Notes under the pieces: generated by a model
Databases searched by the model: none
What the model was told of the DNA's origin: nothing
What the model saw: only the letters and a program-made list of their open reading frames with translations
Assembly (NCBI GenBank): GCA_010909725.1
Contig: JAACMV010000024.1
Coordinates: forward strand, 1,240,001-1,304,000
DNA: 64,000 nucleotides
Direction of reading: 5' to 3'
From: Picochlorum sp. 'celeri'
Lineage: Eukaryota > Chlorophyta > Trebouxiophyceae
Made by a program: the position numbers and the translations under genes
Shown here: piece after piece, positions 49,726-63,198 of the stretch
Numbering within the stretch: the first letter of the stretch is position 1
Layout of the letters: every line of letters begins with the position of its first letter

Positions 49726-51144
49726 ATGTCTGAGAAATACGAATTGCCCCCAGTTTTCGGAACGTCGGAGACTGAACGGTCTCTTCTTGACCCTAGTTTG
49801 TTCAGTGATAGGTTCAAGGACCTCGACCAGGGAGGAAAATGCCTCGCCGAATACGTTTGGATTGGTGGAACAGGTATGTTTTAGTTTTACTACATGCATT
49901 CGTATGCTGTGGGTGCTGCGCCCGCGGTGCCCCTGCAAAAGACTGTCCTTGTGGATCCACAAGTTCTGACCTTGTGGTATACGTGCAGGAGCCGATTTCC
50001 GCTGCAAAACAAGGTATGTTATTCTTAACATTGGGTTCAAATATCGATGATGCGGTTTGCTGCGCGTCTAGGTCAAAAGTCGAGTCTTTTTGATCTCAGT
50101 ACTAGGGCTCACTGCTAGGGCTAGGGTTTGTCCTTCTGACGAGTGCGCGTGATTGTCGTATGTAGGGTCTTGGCCAAAATGCCCTCATCCGTGGAGGAGC
50201 TTCCTACCTGGAATTACGATGGATCATCCACTGGACAGGCTCCAGGAGATGATTCAGAAGTATATCTGAAACCTGCTGCCATGTACATGGATCCTTTCAG
50301 ACCAGGACCAAATATTTTGGTGCTGTGTGACTGTTATGAGCCCCCAAGGGTGAATGAGGATGGTTCTGTCGCCCCACCGGTGCCTATTCCAACCAACACT
50401 CGTTACCAGTGCAATCAATTCATGGAGCAAGCCAAGGATCAGGAGCCTTGGTTTGGTATTGAGCAGGAGTACACTGTGTTGAACTCCAAGACCAAATGGC
50501 CTCTTGGATGGCCAAACTGTGGGTTCCCAGGGCCACAAGGTCCATACTACTGTGCTGCAGGAGCAGGAGCTGCTATTGGTCGTGATTTGGTTGAATCTCA
50601 CCTGAAAGCATGCGTGTATGCCGGAATCAACATTTCAGGCATCAACGCCGAAGTCATGCCTTCTCAATGGGAATACCAGGTCGGTCCATGCACAGGTATT
50701 GCTGCAGGAGATCAAATGATGATGTCCAGATTTATTCTTCTTCGCTTGGCAGAATTGTACAATGTGGAGGTGACGCTTGATCCAAAACCAATTCCCGGAG
50801 ACTGGAATGGTGCTGGTGGCCATGTCAACTTTTCCAATAATGACACAAGGGCCCCAGAGGTTGGATGGGATAACATCCAGAAGCAGATTGAAAAGCTTGG
50901 AAAACGCCATGCTGTTCATATTGCTGCATATGGAGAAGGAAATGAGCGTCGTTTGACTGGAAAGCATGAGACATCATCCATGAATGACTTCTCCTGGGGA
51001 GTTGCTAATCGTGGCTGCTCCATCAGAGTGGGCAGAATGGTTCCAGTTGACAAGTGTGGGTACTACGAGGACAGACGCCCAGCATCCAACCTGGATCCAT
51101 ATGTTGTGACTGGATTGCTTGTTGAGTCAGCATTGCTCAAGTAA
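49726..51144 (+). CDS. Glutamine synthetase (GSII type)
   Basis: Three exons, 49726-49873, a 25-nt microexon 49989-50013, and 50166-51144. Introns are 115 and 152 nt, with GTATG donors. The spliced frame reads [20 protein letters not shown], so the microexon is needed to join the barrels. The product is 383 residues. Motifs are the beta-grasp entry [15 protein letters not shown], the metal-site [11 protein letters not shown], and [13 protein letters not shown]. It continues with [35 protein letters not shown] and the C-terminal [18 protein letters not shown]. No transit peptide is visible, so it is cytosolic. It makes glutamine from glutamate and ammonia using ATP. The long, GC-richer second intron precedes exon 3. 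Confidence 0.95.
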
Positions 51145-51399
51145 GCAACAAATTGCTGAGAAATTTGTTGTTTCCAGTGGATTACTTGATCAAAAGTGTG
51201 TATATGTATCTGGTCAGTGACCCAGATTGATTGTGTGTGATTGCATCGTTGTTGTAGAGTTATTTTTTTCACCCCCCTCTTGTATCACTACGTGGAGGTT
51301 GTAACCAAGAACATTCAAGTGCTTACACTATCAAAAACAATAGCCATGAGAGCAGGTGCACTTGTATTTTTGCGTGAACATGAGTGAAAGACGACGGCA
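51145..51399. other. Convergent spacer
   Basis: About 255 bases between the convergent glutamine synthetase and CDC48 genes, containing both 3' UTRs. A perfect ACAAATTGCTGAGAAATTTGT-type inverted patch near 51146-51168 could fold as a hairpin in the transcript. Confidence 0.35.
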
Positions 51400-54036
<2,637 letters not shown>

Positions 54037-54414
54037 GTTGATACTTGTATATTTTTACTCTCTATATAATATTCTATTCTGGTATGTCGACGGGAGTACA
54101 CACCTGCAGGTGTTTGAACGCACAAAGACATGTCCTAATTCCTTTTCTAGAAATTTCCTCTGTTTGAACATACATGATATATATTCCTCATATGATTGAT
54201 TACACATGAATGACTGGAAGAAGAAGAAGAAAGGCGAGAAAAAAGAAAAAAGCATCACATAAAAAACAACAACCATGAGCTATCAAAAATCAATGTACTA
54301 CTACAACCATGTCCATTAAAATAAAACTCGAGCGTCATTCATCATCACCACGAGCCGAATACCAATGTGTCACTGATATATATATTCCTGCTATATGGCT
54401 CATCGCATGCTGTT
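54037..54414. other. Intergenic region, no gene seen
   Basis: About 380 bases between two minus-strand genes, including the CDC48 promoter and the 3' UTR of the DUF3110 gene. A TTCTTCTTCTTTCC-type purine/pyrimidine tract (on the gene strand) lies near 54218-54255. No coding frame was recognised. Confidence 0.35.
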
Positions 54415-55362
54415 TTAGAATGAAGAGCTACTGCTGTTGCCTAATATTCGTTCCAACTCTTCCTTGACTGAATTCAATGAACTATTTGCCAATCTACTGT
54501 CCACAATGTTGCTCACATTATCCACGTGATTATCAAATGCAGAATCCACAATCGCCTCTTCAACTCCATCCATAGAATGCATGGCACTCTGGCTAATCAT
54601 TGGTTCCTCCTCCAACACGCTAAACTCACCCCTCTGCAGGGCCAAGGCCCGCTCCCAGTCTGTCACAGACACATTCGACTCTGGAGGGATGAGCAACGAG
54701 CCTGACGGCTCTAATCTACACCGTGCATTATTCTCATCACACCATTCTGTAATGTCAACCCATGATGTCGAGTACACAGCTGGGTGGTGACGCAGGCTTG
54801 CCTCCAACAATGTAGCAAACCGCTGCGCATCCACCTCTGTGGAAAACGCCACCACCGTGTCGACATTCACCACATCCCCCTCTTCATATTCTACAGTCCT
54901 AAGGGTATAAATTCCTTCGGTTTCTTCACTCCCCATGCCGAACAAGATGACAAAACACTGCTTCTGAGATGACTCACGCTGCTGTGCAGCATGGGATGCA
55001 TTGGACAAGTCCTGATGGAATGCAGCATTCTCCTTCATCTCTTCATCCGTCGTCGACGCTGCATCTTCATCATCCACACTGTTTGTATTATTGTTCATGT
55101 TATTCATCATCATCATCATTTGCTGCTCAATCTGCACCAACTCTTGCTGAGTCTTGTGCAACATGCCTCCATCCACCTCACTCTCATCCCCTCCTTCTCT
55201 CCTCGACGCCGCCAATCTTCCGTGACGACCCCGCACTGGCGTCGATAGACCATGATGCTGCTGAGGCATCGGAATCCCAACGCATACTCTGCTACTGGGA
55301 TTGACAATGCCTGCACCATTCCCAAAACAATGGTGATGCGGTACTCCCACTGCAAACACCAT
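54415..55362 (-). CDS. DUF3110 protein, probably plastid
   Basis: A single-exon 315-residue protein. Residues 1-60 are basic, His- and Gly-rich without a signal peptide, and may be a plastid transit peptide. Around residues 135-225 is a DUF3110 domain: KQCFVILFGMGSEETEGIYTL, then VDTVVAFSTEVDAQRFATLLEA and ITEWCDENNARCRLEPSG, with LIPPESNV closing it. This domain occurs in cyanobacteria and plant chloroplasts, with no biochemical function established that I know of. The flanks are acidic, Met- and Asn-rich low complexity (a poly-Met/Asn tract near residue 83-95) and a C-terminal Ser run. Confidence 0.7.
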   Translation of the reverse strand: MVFAVGVPHHHCFGNGAGIVNPSSRVCVGIPMPQQHHGLSTPVRGRHGRLAASRREGGDESEVDGGMLHKTQQELVQIEQQMMMMMNNMNNNTNSVDDEDAASTTDEEMKENAAFHQDLSNASHAAQQRESSQKQCFVILFGMGSEETEGIYTLRTVEYEEGDVVNVDTVVAFSTEVDAQRFATLLEASLRHHPAVYSTSWVDITEWCDENNARCRLEPSGSLLIPPESNVSVTDWERALALQRGEFSVLEEEPMISQSAMHSMDGVEEAIVDSAFDNHVDNVSNIVDSRLANSSLNSVKEELERILGNSSSSSF

Positions 55363-55914
55363 TCTGTTGCTTCTAATGTAAAATATCCTTCTATCAATGG
55401 ATTATATACCGATTCAATCCCCTGGAGAAATGAAAAGAATACTACCACAAGAGAATTTCCGTCGTCCACATCCACCGGTCCACACGTGACTCAACGGATA
55501 CAATTCCGACACTCCAGATAGTCCTACAACATGTATAATAATTCAAATAGTTAGAATTGTACCCCCAAATCCATCCAACAATGACTGTAGTAGGGGTCTG
55601 TGATTCTGGTCGGAGAATCGACGTCGCCGCGGCTCTTCTGTACACCAGGCATTCCCCAAGTATCTATACATCGCATTAACCCAACATACCTAGTACAAAA
55701 TGAATACGTAATATTATTAGTTTAGGTGGATGGGTGTCCAAGGCCTTTGTTGGGATTCCTGTGGACATTGGCAAAAGATAAGGCTGACTGGATCTGTCGA
55801 GAAGAAGCGCTCTTTTTTAATACATCTATTTAGTGACAAGTCAGGTCCACACGCACGACGTGGACTTGTTTCAATCCACAGCGACGCTGTACTCGAATCT
55901 ATTCAACAATTACA
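55363..55914. promoter_or_regulatory. Divergent promoter region, no gene seen
   Basis: About 550 bases between the divergent DUF3110 and MSI4-like genes. Short frames on both strands were examined and are incoherent. Both promoters should lie here; the sequence is AT-rich around 55530-55720. Confidence 0.35.
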
Positions 55915-57294
55915 ATGTCTCCGTCAACAGTAGACTATCATCAACATCAATATGAATCATGGAAGCGATTGGTGCCGTATCTGTATGATTGGTTTGCAAA
56001 TCATTCCCTTGTATGGCCTTCCTTGTCGTGTTGCTGGGGTCCACGCCCTGACAATCTGATGGATACGGTGCAAGAAAACAAGAATAAAAGCCATTCGGGT
56101 GGGCGGGTGATGCCGACGCATCGGGCAGGGTCCTGGTCTCATGCTGGTATGTTGCATGATTCTGGTGCTGTGTTGTATCTCTCAGAGCAGACGGATGGTA
56201 GCGTTATGAACACTCTGGTGATGGCGTACTTGGATGTTCCTAAGAAAAGGAGTCAGTATGGGGGGGCTGTGGCGAATGGGGGTCCTGCGCAGCAGTTGCA
56301 TGTGGCAAAGACTATTTTGCATCCTGGAGAGGTCAACAAGGTGGTGGATATTCCTCAGTATCCTGGGGTGGTGGTGACGCACTCGGATGCGCCAGAGGTG
56401 TATGTGTGGAATATGAATACGCAGCCTGATAGAGTGGCGTCACCAAAGGATATGAAGGCGTCTGTGGCGGATGTTGTGTTGGTGGGGCATGCAGAGAATG
56501 CGGAATTTGCGCTCGGGAGGAGTGATGTCAAACCTTTAGTGGCGAGTGGAGGAAAGGATAGGAATGTGTTGGTGTGGAATATAGATAATGTACCCATGGG
56601 GGGACATGGGACGACGCTGTCGCCGGATACGGTGCTTGAGGGGCATGAGGATACTGTAGAGGATGTGACATTCAAGCCAGGGTCGTGCGATGAGGTGGCA
56701 TCCGTGGCGGATGACTCGGCATTGATTTTATGGGATACCAGGCAGATGAAATCCACGGCTATCGTTCGTCATGCGCATGGGAAGAATAAAGATGTCCACT
56801 GCTGTGATTGGAGTGCACTCACACCAACCAGATTGGTGACTGGAGCTCAGGATGGCAGTGTCCATGTGTGGGATACAAGAAAATTGGAGTCGCCTGTGCT
56901 TGTATTGCAGCATCATACGCAAGCTGTTATGAATGTAGCATGGAGTCCTCATACCAAGGATGTGTTTGCCACTGGGTCTGATGATGGGTTGGTCTGTCTG
57001 TGGGATGTGTCTCGAGGGGGCTCTGGTCAGCAGAAGAATATTCCAGTGCCGGATGAATTGTTGCTGCAGCATGCAGGGCATCAGACGTCGGTGGTTGATT
57101 TCTGCTGGAATCCAGATGAGCCATGGACCATCATGTCGGCATCAGTGGATTCGTCGACAGGAAAGGGTGGTGGTACGCTACAGACGTGGAAAGTGTCGGA
57201 TTTGGTGTACAAGTCAGAGGAGCAGCTCATGTCCGAATTAGAACCATATCGTGATTATATTGTTAGTGGCGATGAGTCTCAATTGCCAAAATGA
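55915..57294 (+). CDS. WD40 histone-binding protein, MSI4/FVE (RBBP4) type
   Basis: A single exon of 459 residues. The N-terminal helix and binding-pocket line YESWKRLVPYLYDWFANHSLVWPSLSC is typical of the plant MSI4/FVE branch of the RBBP4/7 family. Six to seven WD40 repeats follow, with VWNIDN, LWDTRQ, VWDTRK and LWDVSRG as strand ends. There is an insertion (SQYGGAVANGGPAQQL) near residue 120. These proteins bind histones H3-H4 and serve chromatin-modifying complexes including histone deacetylase and Polycomb. The last base triplet TGA overlaps the ATG of the next gene. Confidence 0.9.
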   Translation: MSPSTVDYHQHQYESWKRLVPYLYDWFANHSLVWPSLSCCWGPRPDNLMDTVQENKNKSHSGGRVMPTHRAGSWSHAGMLHDSGAVLYLSEQTDGSVMNTLVMAYLDVPKKRSQYGGAVANGGPAQQLHVAKTILHPGEVNKVVDIPQYPGVVVTHSDAPEVYVWNMNTQPDRVASPKDMKASVADVVLVGHAENAEFALGRSDVKPLVASGGKDRNVLVWNIDNVPMGGHGTTLSPDTVLEGHEDTVEDVTFKPGSCDEVASVADDSALILWDTRQMKSTAIVRHAHGKNKDVHCCDWSALTPTRLVTGAQDGSVHVWDTRKLESPVLVLQHHTQAVMNVAWSPHTKDVFATGSDDGLVCLWDVSRGGSGQQKNIPVPDELLLQHAGHQTSVVDFCWNPDEPWTIMSASVDSSTGKGGGTLQTWKVSDLVYKSEEQLMSELEPYRDYIVSGDESQLPK

Positions 57295-58634
57295 ATAGAT
57301 TGTGTAAGAAAGCAATGCACTGTGGTGCGAAACCCAGAGTTTCTTCTGGGGCGATGGAATGCCGAAGGTTTCTGCAACCTAGACGAAGAAAATACATGTG
57401 TGATCGATCGACGATTGAGACGGGGAATATGTCAAGCACTGTTGCACGAGACGGGTTGGTGGTGGTTGAGACAGAGGACCCACTGACGACCTGGATGGCG
57501 TTAAGTGTATGTACGGCTCTCACATTGCATATGGAGCGGCACTCACGGATAGGAGCGTTCTTGTCGAGTCCTCTACTAGCCATTTTACTGTCATTTGTTG
57601 CTTCTGGTGTGTTGCATGTGCTCCCTGTGGGTGCTAGTTCTGTGTACTCTGCTGTATCTACATGGTTGCTGCCTCTGGGCGTGGCCATGTATGTGTTGGA
57701 GGTTGATGTTTCAAAAGTTTTTACCAAGGAAATGTCGACCATGCTGTTGGCATTTGTGCTTGGGGCGTTTGGAACGATTGTTGGGACGCTGGTGTCTTGT
57801 CTAGTTTTTTTAGAGCATCTAGGGATTGATGGTCCTCACGTTGCTTCGGCGCTATGTGCGAGTTATATTGGGGGTTCCGTAAACTTTGCTGCAGTCATAG
57901 GTGGCCTTGGTACAGTGCGGGCAGAAACGATTCCGACTGCAATGTCTGTTGACAATCTGGTCATGTGCCTGTATATTGCTTGTTTAATGTTTCTCTCGTA
58001 TTTTGTGTCTGATGAGGAGGAGAAGCAACAGCAGACCACGAATGAACCCTGTGATACTGCAGAAAATACGGCATCTTCATACAGCCTGGCAACAGCGATC
58101 GCGACAGGACTTGTATCCACACGCATTGCATTCACATGTGCAACATGGTTGGGCATGCCAGCCCTTGGGCTTGCTCTAGTGTCCCTTGTGGCCTGCCTTG
58201 CCGCCCCATTATCTTCTTTTATTCGCTCTACATTGAACATTCAAACAACCAAGGATACTAGTGGAGTATTTGGTGGCTCAACGAGCCTTGCGGGTGTCTT
58301 GATGACTCTATTCTTTTGTACTATTGGAGCTCAGGCTGGACAAATCCACCTGGGCAAGGAATCACTGTTTCTTTTTGGTTTCATCACATTGCAATTAACT
58401 GTTCAACTGCTTGTATCATTAGGACTTGGCAAGGTATGCGGTGTACCGCTAAGAACAATGTTGATTGCGTGTAATGCCAACGTCGGCGGTGCAGCAACAG
58501 CTGTTGGCATGGCTGTGAGTAAGAAATGGAAAGACTTGTTCCAACCAGCTTTACTAGCAGCATCTTTTGGCTACGTCATAGCCAACGCGTGTGGATTTGC
58601 CATGTCAATATGTATTAAAAAGTATATTATTTAA
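57291..58634 (+). CDS. DUF819 multi-helix membrane protein, probably plastid
   Basis: 447 residues if the ATG at 57291 is used. That ATG overlaps the preceding stop codon (ATGA), so later starts at 57315 (MHCGAKPRVSSG) or 57354 are more likely for a separate transcript. The N-terminus is rich in Arg and lacks acids, fitting a transit peptide. About ten helices follow, with conserved DUF819 lines SSVYSAVSTWLLPLGVAMYVLE, CASYIGGSVNFAAVIGGLG and CNANVGGAATAVGMAVSKKW. The paired glycine-rich motifs in two halves look like an inverted repeat transporter fold. DUF819 proteins are plastid membrane proteins in plants with unclear substrate. Confidence 0.8.
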   Translation: MNRLCKKAMHCGAKPRVSSGAMECRRFLQPRRRKYMCDRSTIETGNMSSTVARDGLVVVETEDPLTTWMALSVCTALTLHMERHSRIGAFLSSPLLAILLSFVASGVLHVLPVGASSVYSAVSTWLLPLGVAMYVLEVDVSKVFTKEMSTMLLAFVLGAFGTIVGTLVSCLVFLEHLGIDGPHVASALCASYIGGSVNFAAVIGGLGTVRAETIPTAMSVDNLVMCLYIACLMFLSYFVSDEEEKQQQTTNEPCDTAENTASSYSLATAIATGLVSTRIAFTCATWLGMPALGLALVSLVACLAAPLSSFIRSTLNIQTTKDTSGVFGGSTSLAGVLMTLFFCTIGAQAGQIHLGKESLFLFGFITLQLTVQLLVSLGLGKVCGVPLRTMLIACNANVGGAATAVGMAVSKKWKDLFQPALLAASFGYVIANACGFAMSICIKKYII

Positions 58635-60594
58635 GACCATCCGAATATACGAGAAACAACACTGCCTGTACTGGTTGGCTGCTTGACAACCCTATGGTCC
58701 AATGAGGGTGGCTCAATGCCCATTAGCGCAGTATCAAGAATAATTGGGCGTACTGGAAGGTATGGAATGGCGGGCGGAATTCGAGATATTTTGCCTGGAC
58801 CGTGGCCATCTCCAGCAAATGATGTCCACGATTCGAGTTGATCAACCATGGTATCTGCATCCTTCCTTGATGATGAGGGTCCACCCTCCTGGAGAGACAT
58901 GGATCCGACTGCATGGGATGCCGTCTGCGCCTGTTGCAGATCTATTCCTCGATACTCTGCGACGCACACCAGTTGAAATGCTTTTGATTTAACCGATACA
59001 TCGCCCATACGTTTCTTCGCAGCGTCATCAACATTCACACATTCGTCAATCTGGTCCACAGCAGTAGCACAGCGTTTTTGTGTTCTTTCAAACAGAGCAT
59101 ATGCTTCTGCAAACATTGAATCGCCCAGATATTTGTGCGCAATATAATAGCATCTAAAAGCCTGGAACTGTGCAATCTGTGCAGCGCATTCATCCATCAG
59201 TACTTCGCCCTGTGCACCTCCACTCTCTGCTGCCAAGTCATTTAACGTGGTCACATTGGCAATAAGAGTCTCGTAGATTCTGACCAACTCCTCCGGTCGA
59301 GCTGGCTTTTCGCTCTTCTCTTTCAACTTTGAAGGTACTAATCTCCGTTTAAGAGCCCTGTCTAATCTACTCTGAATCACCGTTGCCAGCAGACTATTTC
59401 TCCTGATTGTCCACTCTTGTTCCAACCCATGGGCAGCCATCTCCAACGACTTGAGCTCCATTTGCTGTTCCTCCGACATTGTGCCGAGCTGGGAGGCAGA
59501 CTTGGCCGCACTTCTAACATCCATATATCCATTTACCACTTGATCATACATTTGTATCATTGAATCGACACTGTCGTCCTGTTCCTTGTCCGACTTGTCC
59601 AGAAATGCTGCTGTGGACTCCTCCAACGCAGAAGCAAGTTGCATGGCTGTCACCACTTTCACCTTGCACCGCTCCTCGCGAACTGGGTACGTCTCCCCAT
59701 TCCACTCAATCTCAGATACTGCTCCAGAATCCTTCGCTGCGGCATTCTCGGCCGCAAGCTCCTGCAGCTTGGAGGCAAGCGTCCCAGACCCCTCCACATG
59801 CATGGGCACAGACTTGCCTCCCAATTTATACTCACAAAACCGAGCAGACGGCTCCACCTGATCCAATAAATGGCGAATACTCACTCGCTGATCATAATCA
59901 CTCACTTTGAAAAGCTCGCTCAACAATGAGCTCGATTTCTGAAAATGAGACAGAGCAGTATCCCAGTCCCGTCCCTTTTCCAAATACATGGTTCCAACCA
60001 TCCAAGCACAGTACGCCTCTGCCTCCAAATTCGATCGCGTATCACACCTCTGCGACACAATCGAAGCCATCTCCTTGGCATGAACAGCAGCCTTGGTGAT
60101 CCTTCGAATCATATGATGCCGCTTTTGAGGAGCATTACTTTGCTCCACCTCGTTCTTCAAATCCATGGCATACGCCCAGGCCCTCTCCGCCGACACAAGC
60201 GGTATATGAAGCAATCTGCATATTCATAAGACTGTAAAAAGCTCCAAAACACCCGATATCGCACGCTACTTGATACCGTACCGTTCATCGTGAATCATGT
60301 CCGCTGTAAGCGTCTTTTTCTGATATCTACCCCTTCCATGCAAGAATTTCATCCCTTTATAGATTCTATGTAATCTTCTAGCACAGTATTGCCTACAGTA
60401 CACACATAATATGATTTATACTGTAAGATCAGCCCAAGGCCTGCGTCGAATGGCGGTGGACAGTACCTGTATCGTGTATACTCGGAATGCTTCAATCCAT
60501 GAATCGATTGTGATTGTTGAATGATTTTTAGCACAGGAAATGCCATTGGCTGGAGCTCGATGGCACCTTCTGCCTCTGGAATAGCATCGCCCAT
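58631..60594 (-). CDS. SRP68: SRP68, 68-kDa subunit of signal recognition particle
   Basis: The main exon is 60215-58631. Its upstream join across a 66-nt intron (60281-60216, GTACG...ATGCAG) gives DMIHDERLLHIPLVSAERAWAYAM, the SRP68 RNA-binding domain line. The first exon starts at 60594 with HGLKHSEYTRYR, also diagnostic. The segment between, 60306-60465, is not fully solved. A GTACTG donor after YTRYR and an acceptor at ACATAG join in phase to give NLYKGMKFLHGRGRY, but the family's YC..RRR stretch then falls in the intron. Later motifs are HHMIRRITKAAVHAKE and LEAEAYCAWMVGTMYLEKG. SRP68 binds SRP RNA with SRP72 for ER targeting. It converges with the DUF819 gene, and the stop codons overlap by 4 bases. 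Confidence 0.88.
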
Positions 60595-60660
60595 GACTCT
60601 TGCTTTCCGTCACAATTCAGCCACAAAAATGCACTCTTACGAGTCTTTCAAAAATATAAA

Positions 60661-61977
60661 TTAATTATCTATGAGAGAATCATACATTTGGGAGTACAAG
60701 GCGACTTCATCATCTGTTCGAATGTATTCGTCTAATTCAGAGTCTGCAAAATCATTAGCTTCACAGGATGATTTCGTATGCTGATCGACAATCTCTGCAT
60801 CATCTCTCATATCTATTACTGCTGTATGATGTTCTCGGCAAGGCACAACATCGTGGGGACGAGAGTCTAGGTGCCCATCTTGGCCTTGTTGTTTCAATAA
60901 CAGTCCTGGTGGTGACCCTGTCGATGGCAAATTTGTCACCCGGATGATAATAGCGGCGTACGAGAAGACATTTGATAGCGTGATATTGTCACTGAATGAC
61001 AAATAGTCAGAATAAGAGAGTAATCGCTGCTTAACATCGTGCACCTTCTTCCGTAGAGCACTGTGGCTGGTTCCAATGGCATGTGCTGCCAGTTCTAAAC
61101 CAACATGAATTCCATTCATTTCCATGGCAGCAATGATTGATGCCCCTGCAAGAGTCAGCGGATGGGGTGCTCGTTCGTCTCGTTTCATCATCCAGTCATG
61201 CACCAGCTCTGCATCATGCAGGAGTGCATCTCCAGGCCAATGCCAGGTCGGATCATCCCTGGTGAGCTGCAGGGTCTCCAACAGCTTTGGCAGCAAAACC
61301 TTGGCGTCCATCCTGGGTATTTCTAATTTCAACATAGCCGCTGCCGCTCTATAATACCTACCAATCAAAAAGACGCTCAGTCCAGTCGCCGCCGTCACAT
61401 CCAGCAGAGTGAGGGGTAATCTATTCAAACGAATGGCAATGTACAGTGAGGATGCCACTATCAAATCCCTCCTCCAAGACCCCTTCAACGCCTCTGATAA
61501 CTGCGTCGCATGCACCTCAGCCTGGTGTATAATGGTCGGAGACACAGACAGGCTATTACCAAGAGACTTTAGCAATTTCTTCAGAGGGATGGAAGGGTCG
61601 TATGGCTGTGTTCTTTGAACAGCATGCCTGGCCCTAGCACTCTGCATGGTCCATGCTCCTATACCCGCTCCAGAATCCTTCATCTCCACAAACACTCCCT
61701 CTGGATTCCCATACTGATCGAACGATACAGAAGGTACGAGATTATCATCATCTCCATGCCTGGCGCGACCAGATGCCCCGCTCACTGCGCCACAGGCCTC
61801 ACAAACCAACATTCCATGGACATAGTCCATCCAGACGGTGTCTTGTCCTCCACATGCAGAGCACCCTCCTCCTTGCTCCCGAGAGTTCTCACCATTCCAT
61901 GTATTTCCCTCAGCCTTTGTAGTATCCACTGGAGTATTCCTTTGTCGTTTCTTCTGTCCACTGCGAGTGCCACCCAT
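60661..61977 (-). CDS. TFIIB-related transcription factor
   Basis: The ATG at 61977 (MGGTRSGQKKRQRNTP) is the first in the frame; 438 residues. An N-terminal zinc ribbon (CSACGGQ...MLVCEACGAV) is followed by two cyclin folds. The first is near 110-200 (SLGNSLSVSPTIIHQAEVHATQ, DLIVASSLYIAIRLNRLP, LLDVTAATGLS), and the second near 210-330 with ending LTLAGASIIAAMEMNG. The C-terminal ~110 residues are acidic and unassigned. It belongs to the TFIIB/BRF group. The divergence from TFIIB and the tail suggest a plant-type TFIIB-related protein (PTF2/BRP group) or BRF2; I cannot decide. It lies only 66 bases downstream of the SRP68 start. Confidence 0.75.
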   Translation of the reverse strand: MGGTRSGQKKRQRNTPVDTTKAEGNTWNGENSREQGGGCSACGGQDTVWMDYVHGMLVCEACGAVSGASGRARHGDDDNLVPSVSFDQYGNPEGVFVEMKDSGAGIGAWTMQSARARHAVQRTQPYDPSIPLKKLLKSLGNSLSVSPTIIHQAEVHATQLSEALKGSWRRDLIVASSLYIAIRLNRLPLTLLDVTAATGLSVFLIGRYYRAAAAMLKLEIPRMDAKVLLPKLLETLQLTRDDPTWHWPGDALLHDAELVHDWMMKRDERAPHPLTLAGASIIAAMEMNGIHVGLELAAHAIGTSHSALRKKVHDVKQRLLSYSDYLSFSDNITLSNVFSYAAIIIRVTNLPSTGSPPGLLLKQQGQDGHLDSRPHDVVPCREHHTAVIDMRDDAEIVDQHTKSSCEANDFADSELDEYIRTDDEVALYSQMYDSLIDN

Positions 61978-62308
61978 GTGGCAATGGAGTAATACCAAAC
62001 AATTTTTTCTCTCTCCAACCTAATACGTGACGAGGTTGTTGTTCTAGGTATACCCTTTATTGTTATTCCATAATTTCTATCGATATATGTACATCCTTTT
62101 TTATCAAGTCTACAGCCATTTATTTTTCAAAACGTGCAGAAATTCCTTAAAGAAAACAATAGAAACATTTCCTCCTTCAAATGGATACTGGCGTCATCAA
62201 CCAGCCGAGAATTACATTTATTATAGAACAAAACTACCACCTAATAATAGTAATATAGGAACAAACAACATTCCTGTTTCATTCGAATCACAGAGAAAAA
62301 AAGCAAGC
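61978..62308. promoter_or_regulatory. Divergent promoter region
   Basis: About 330 AT-rich bases between the divergent TFIIB-related and P5C reductase genes. The P5C reductase frame is open back to 62060, but the first plausible ATG for the enzyme is 62309. No other feature was recognised. Confidence 0.35.
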
Positions 62309-63190
62309 ATGGAGTCTAAAAGAATTGGTTTTATCGGAGCCGGACAGATGGCCGAAGCTCTTGCACGAGGATTCATCAACAAGGGTATTACAAAAGCAGA
62401 GAATATCTATGCCACGGATATAATGCAAGTGCGCAAGGATGTCTTTGCATCTTTTAATGCAAACGCAGTGGACAGCAATTCCGAGGTATGTTGCCCTTGT
62501 GATGCATTGTTTCATGACATATATTAAAATATATACTCCTCTGTGTCGTAGGTTGTGGCCAACAGTGATGTGGTGTTCATCGCCGTGAAGCCCCAATACG
62601 TGTCCCTTGTTCTGAAAGAGGTTCAGCCAGTGCTCAAGCCAAGCACCGTTATTGTCTCTATCGCAGCAGGAGTGACCTTGGATACCTTGCGGGAGGCTGC
62701 TGGCCAGGATGCTCGAGTGATCAGAGTCATGCCCAACACACCATGCTTGGTGGGGGAGACTGCAGCAGCCATGTGTTTGGGAGGGAAGGCTGATGATGGG
62801 GACGCTGACGTTGTGAAGCAGTTGTTTGATGCCGTCGGAACCATCTACAAAGTGGATGAGAAGCTGTTGAGTGCTGTCACTGGTCTCAGTGGAAGTGGTC
62901 CAGCATATATCTTTGTCATGATTGAGGCATTGTCTGATGGAGGTGTCAAAGCAGGACTGCCCCGAGATATTGCCCAGCAGCTTGCTGCTCAAACCGTGCT
63001 GGGATCCGCCAAAATGGTTTTGGAGACTGGAAAACACCCAGGTGTGCTGAAGGATATGGTGACGTCACCCGCAGGCACTACCATTGCCGGTGTTCATGAG
63101 CTTGAAAAGGCTGGCATCAGATCTGCATTTATCAATGCTGTGACTGGAGCTGCAGCCAGGGCTGACGAGCTTGCCAAGCCAAAGCTGTAA
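62309..63190 (+). CDS. Pyrroline-5-carboxylate reductase
   Basis: Two exons, 62309-62485 and 62552-63190, with a 66-nt intron (GTATG...GTCGTAG). The phase-0 join gives SNSEVVANSDVVFIAVKPQ. The product is 271 residues, the normal P5CR length. The Rossmann N-terminus RIGFIGAGQMAEALARGF is intact, as is RVMPNTPCLVGE. The dimer C-terminal domain has the family signature LSAVTGLSGSGPAYIFVMIEALSDGGVKAGL and closes with TSPAGTTIAGVHELEKAGIR. It catalyses the NAD(P)H-dependent last step of proline synthesis. No targeting signal is visible, so cytosolic. The start is 62309 because the N-terminal motif begins a few residues later. Confidence 0.96.
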
Positions 63191-63198
63191 GTCATGCA

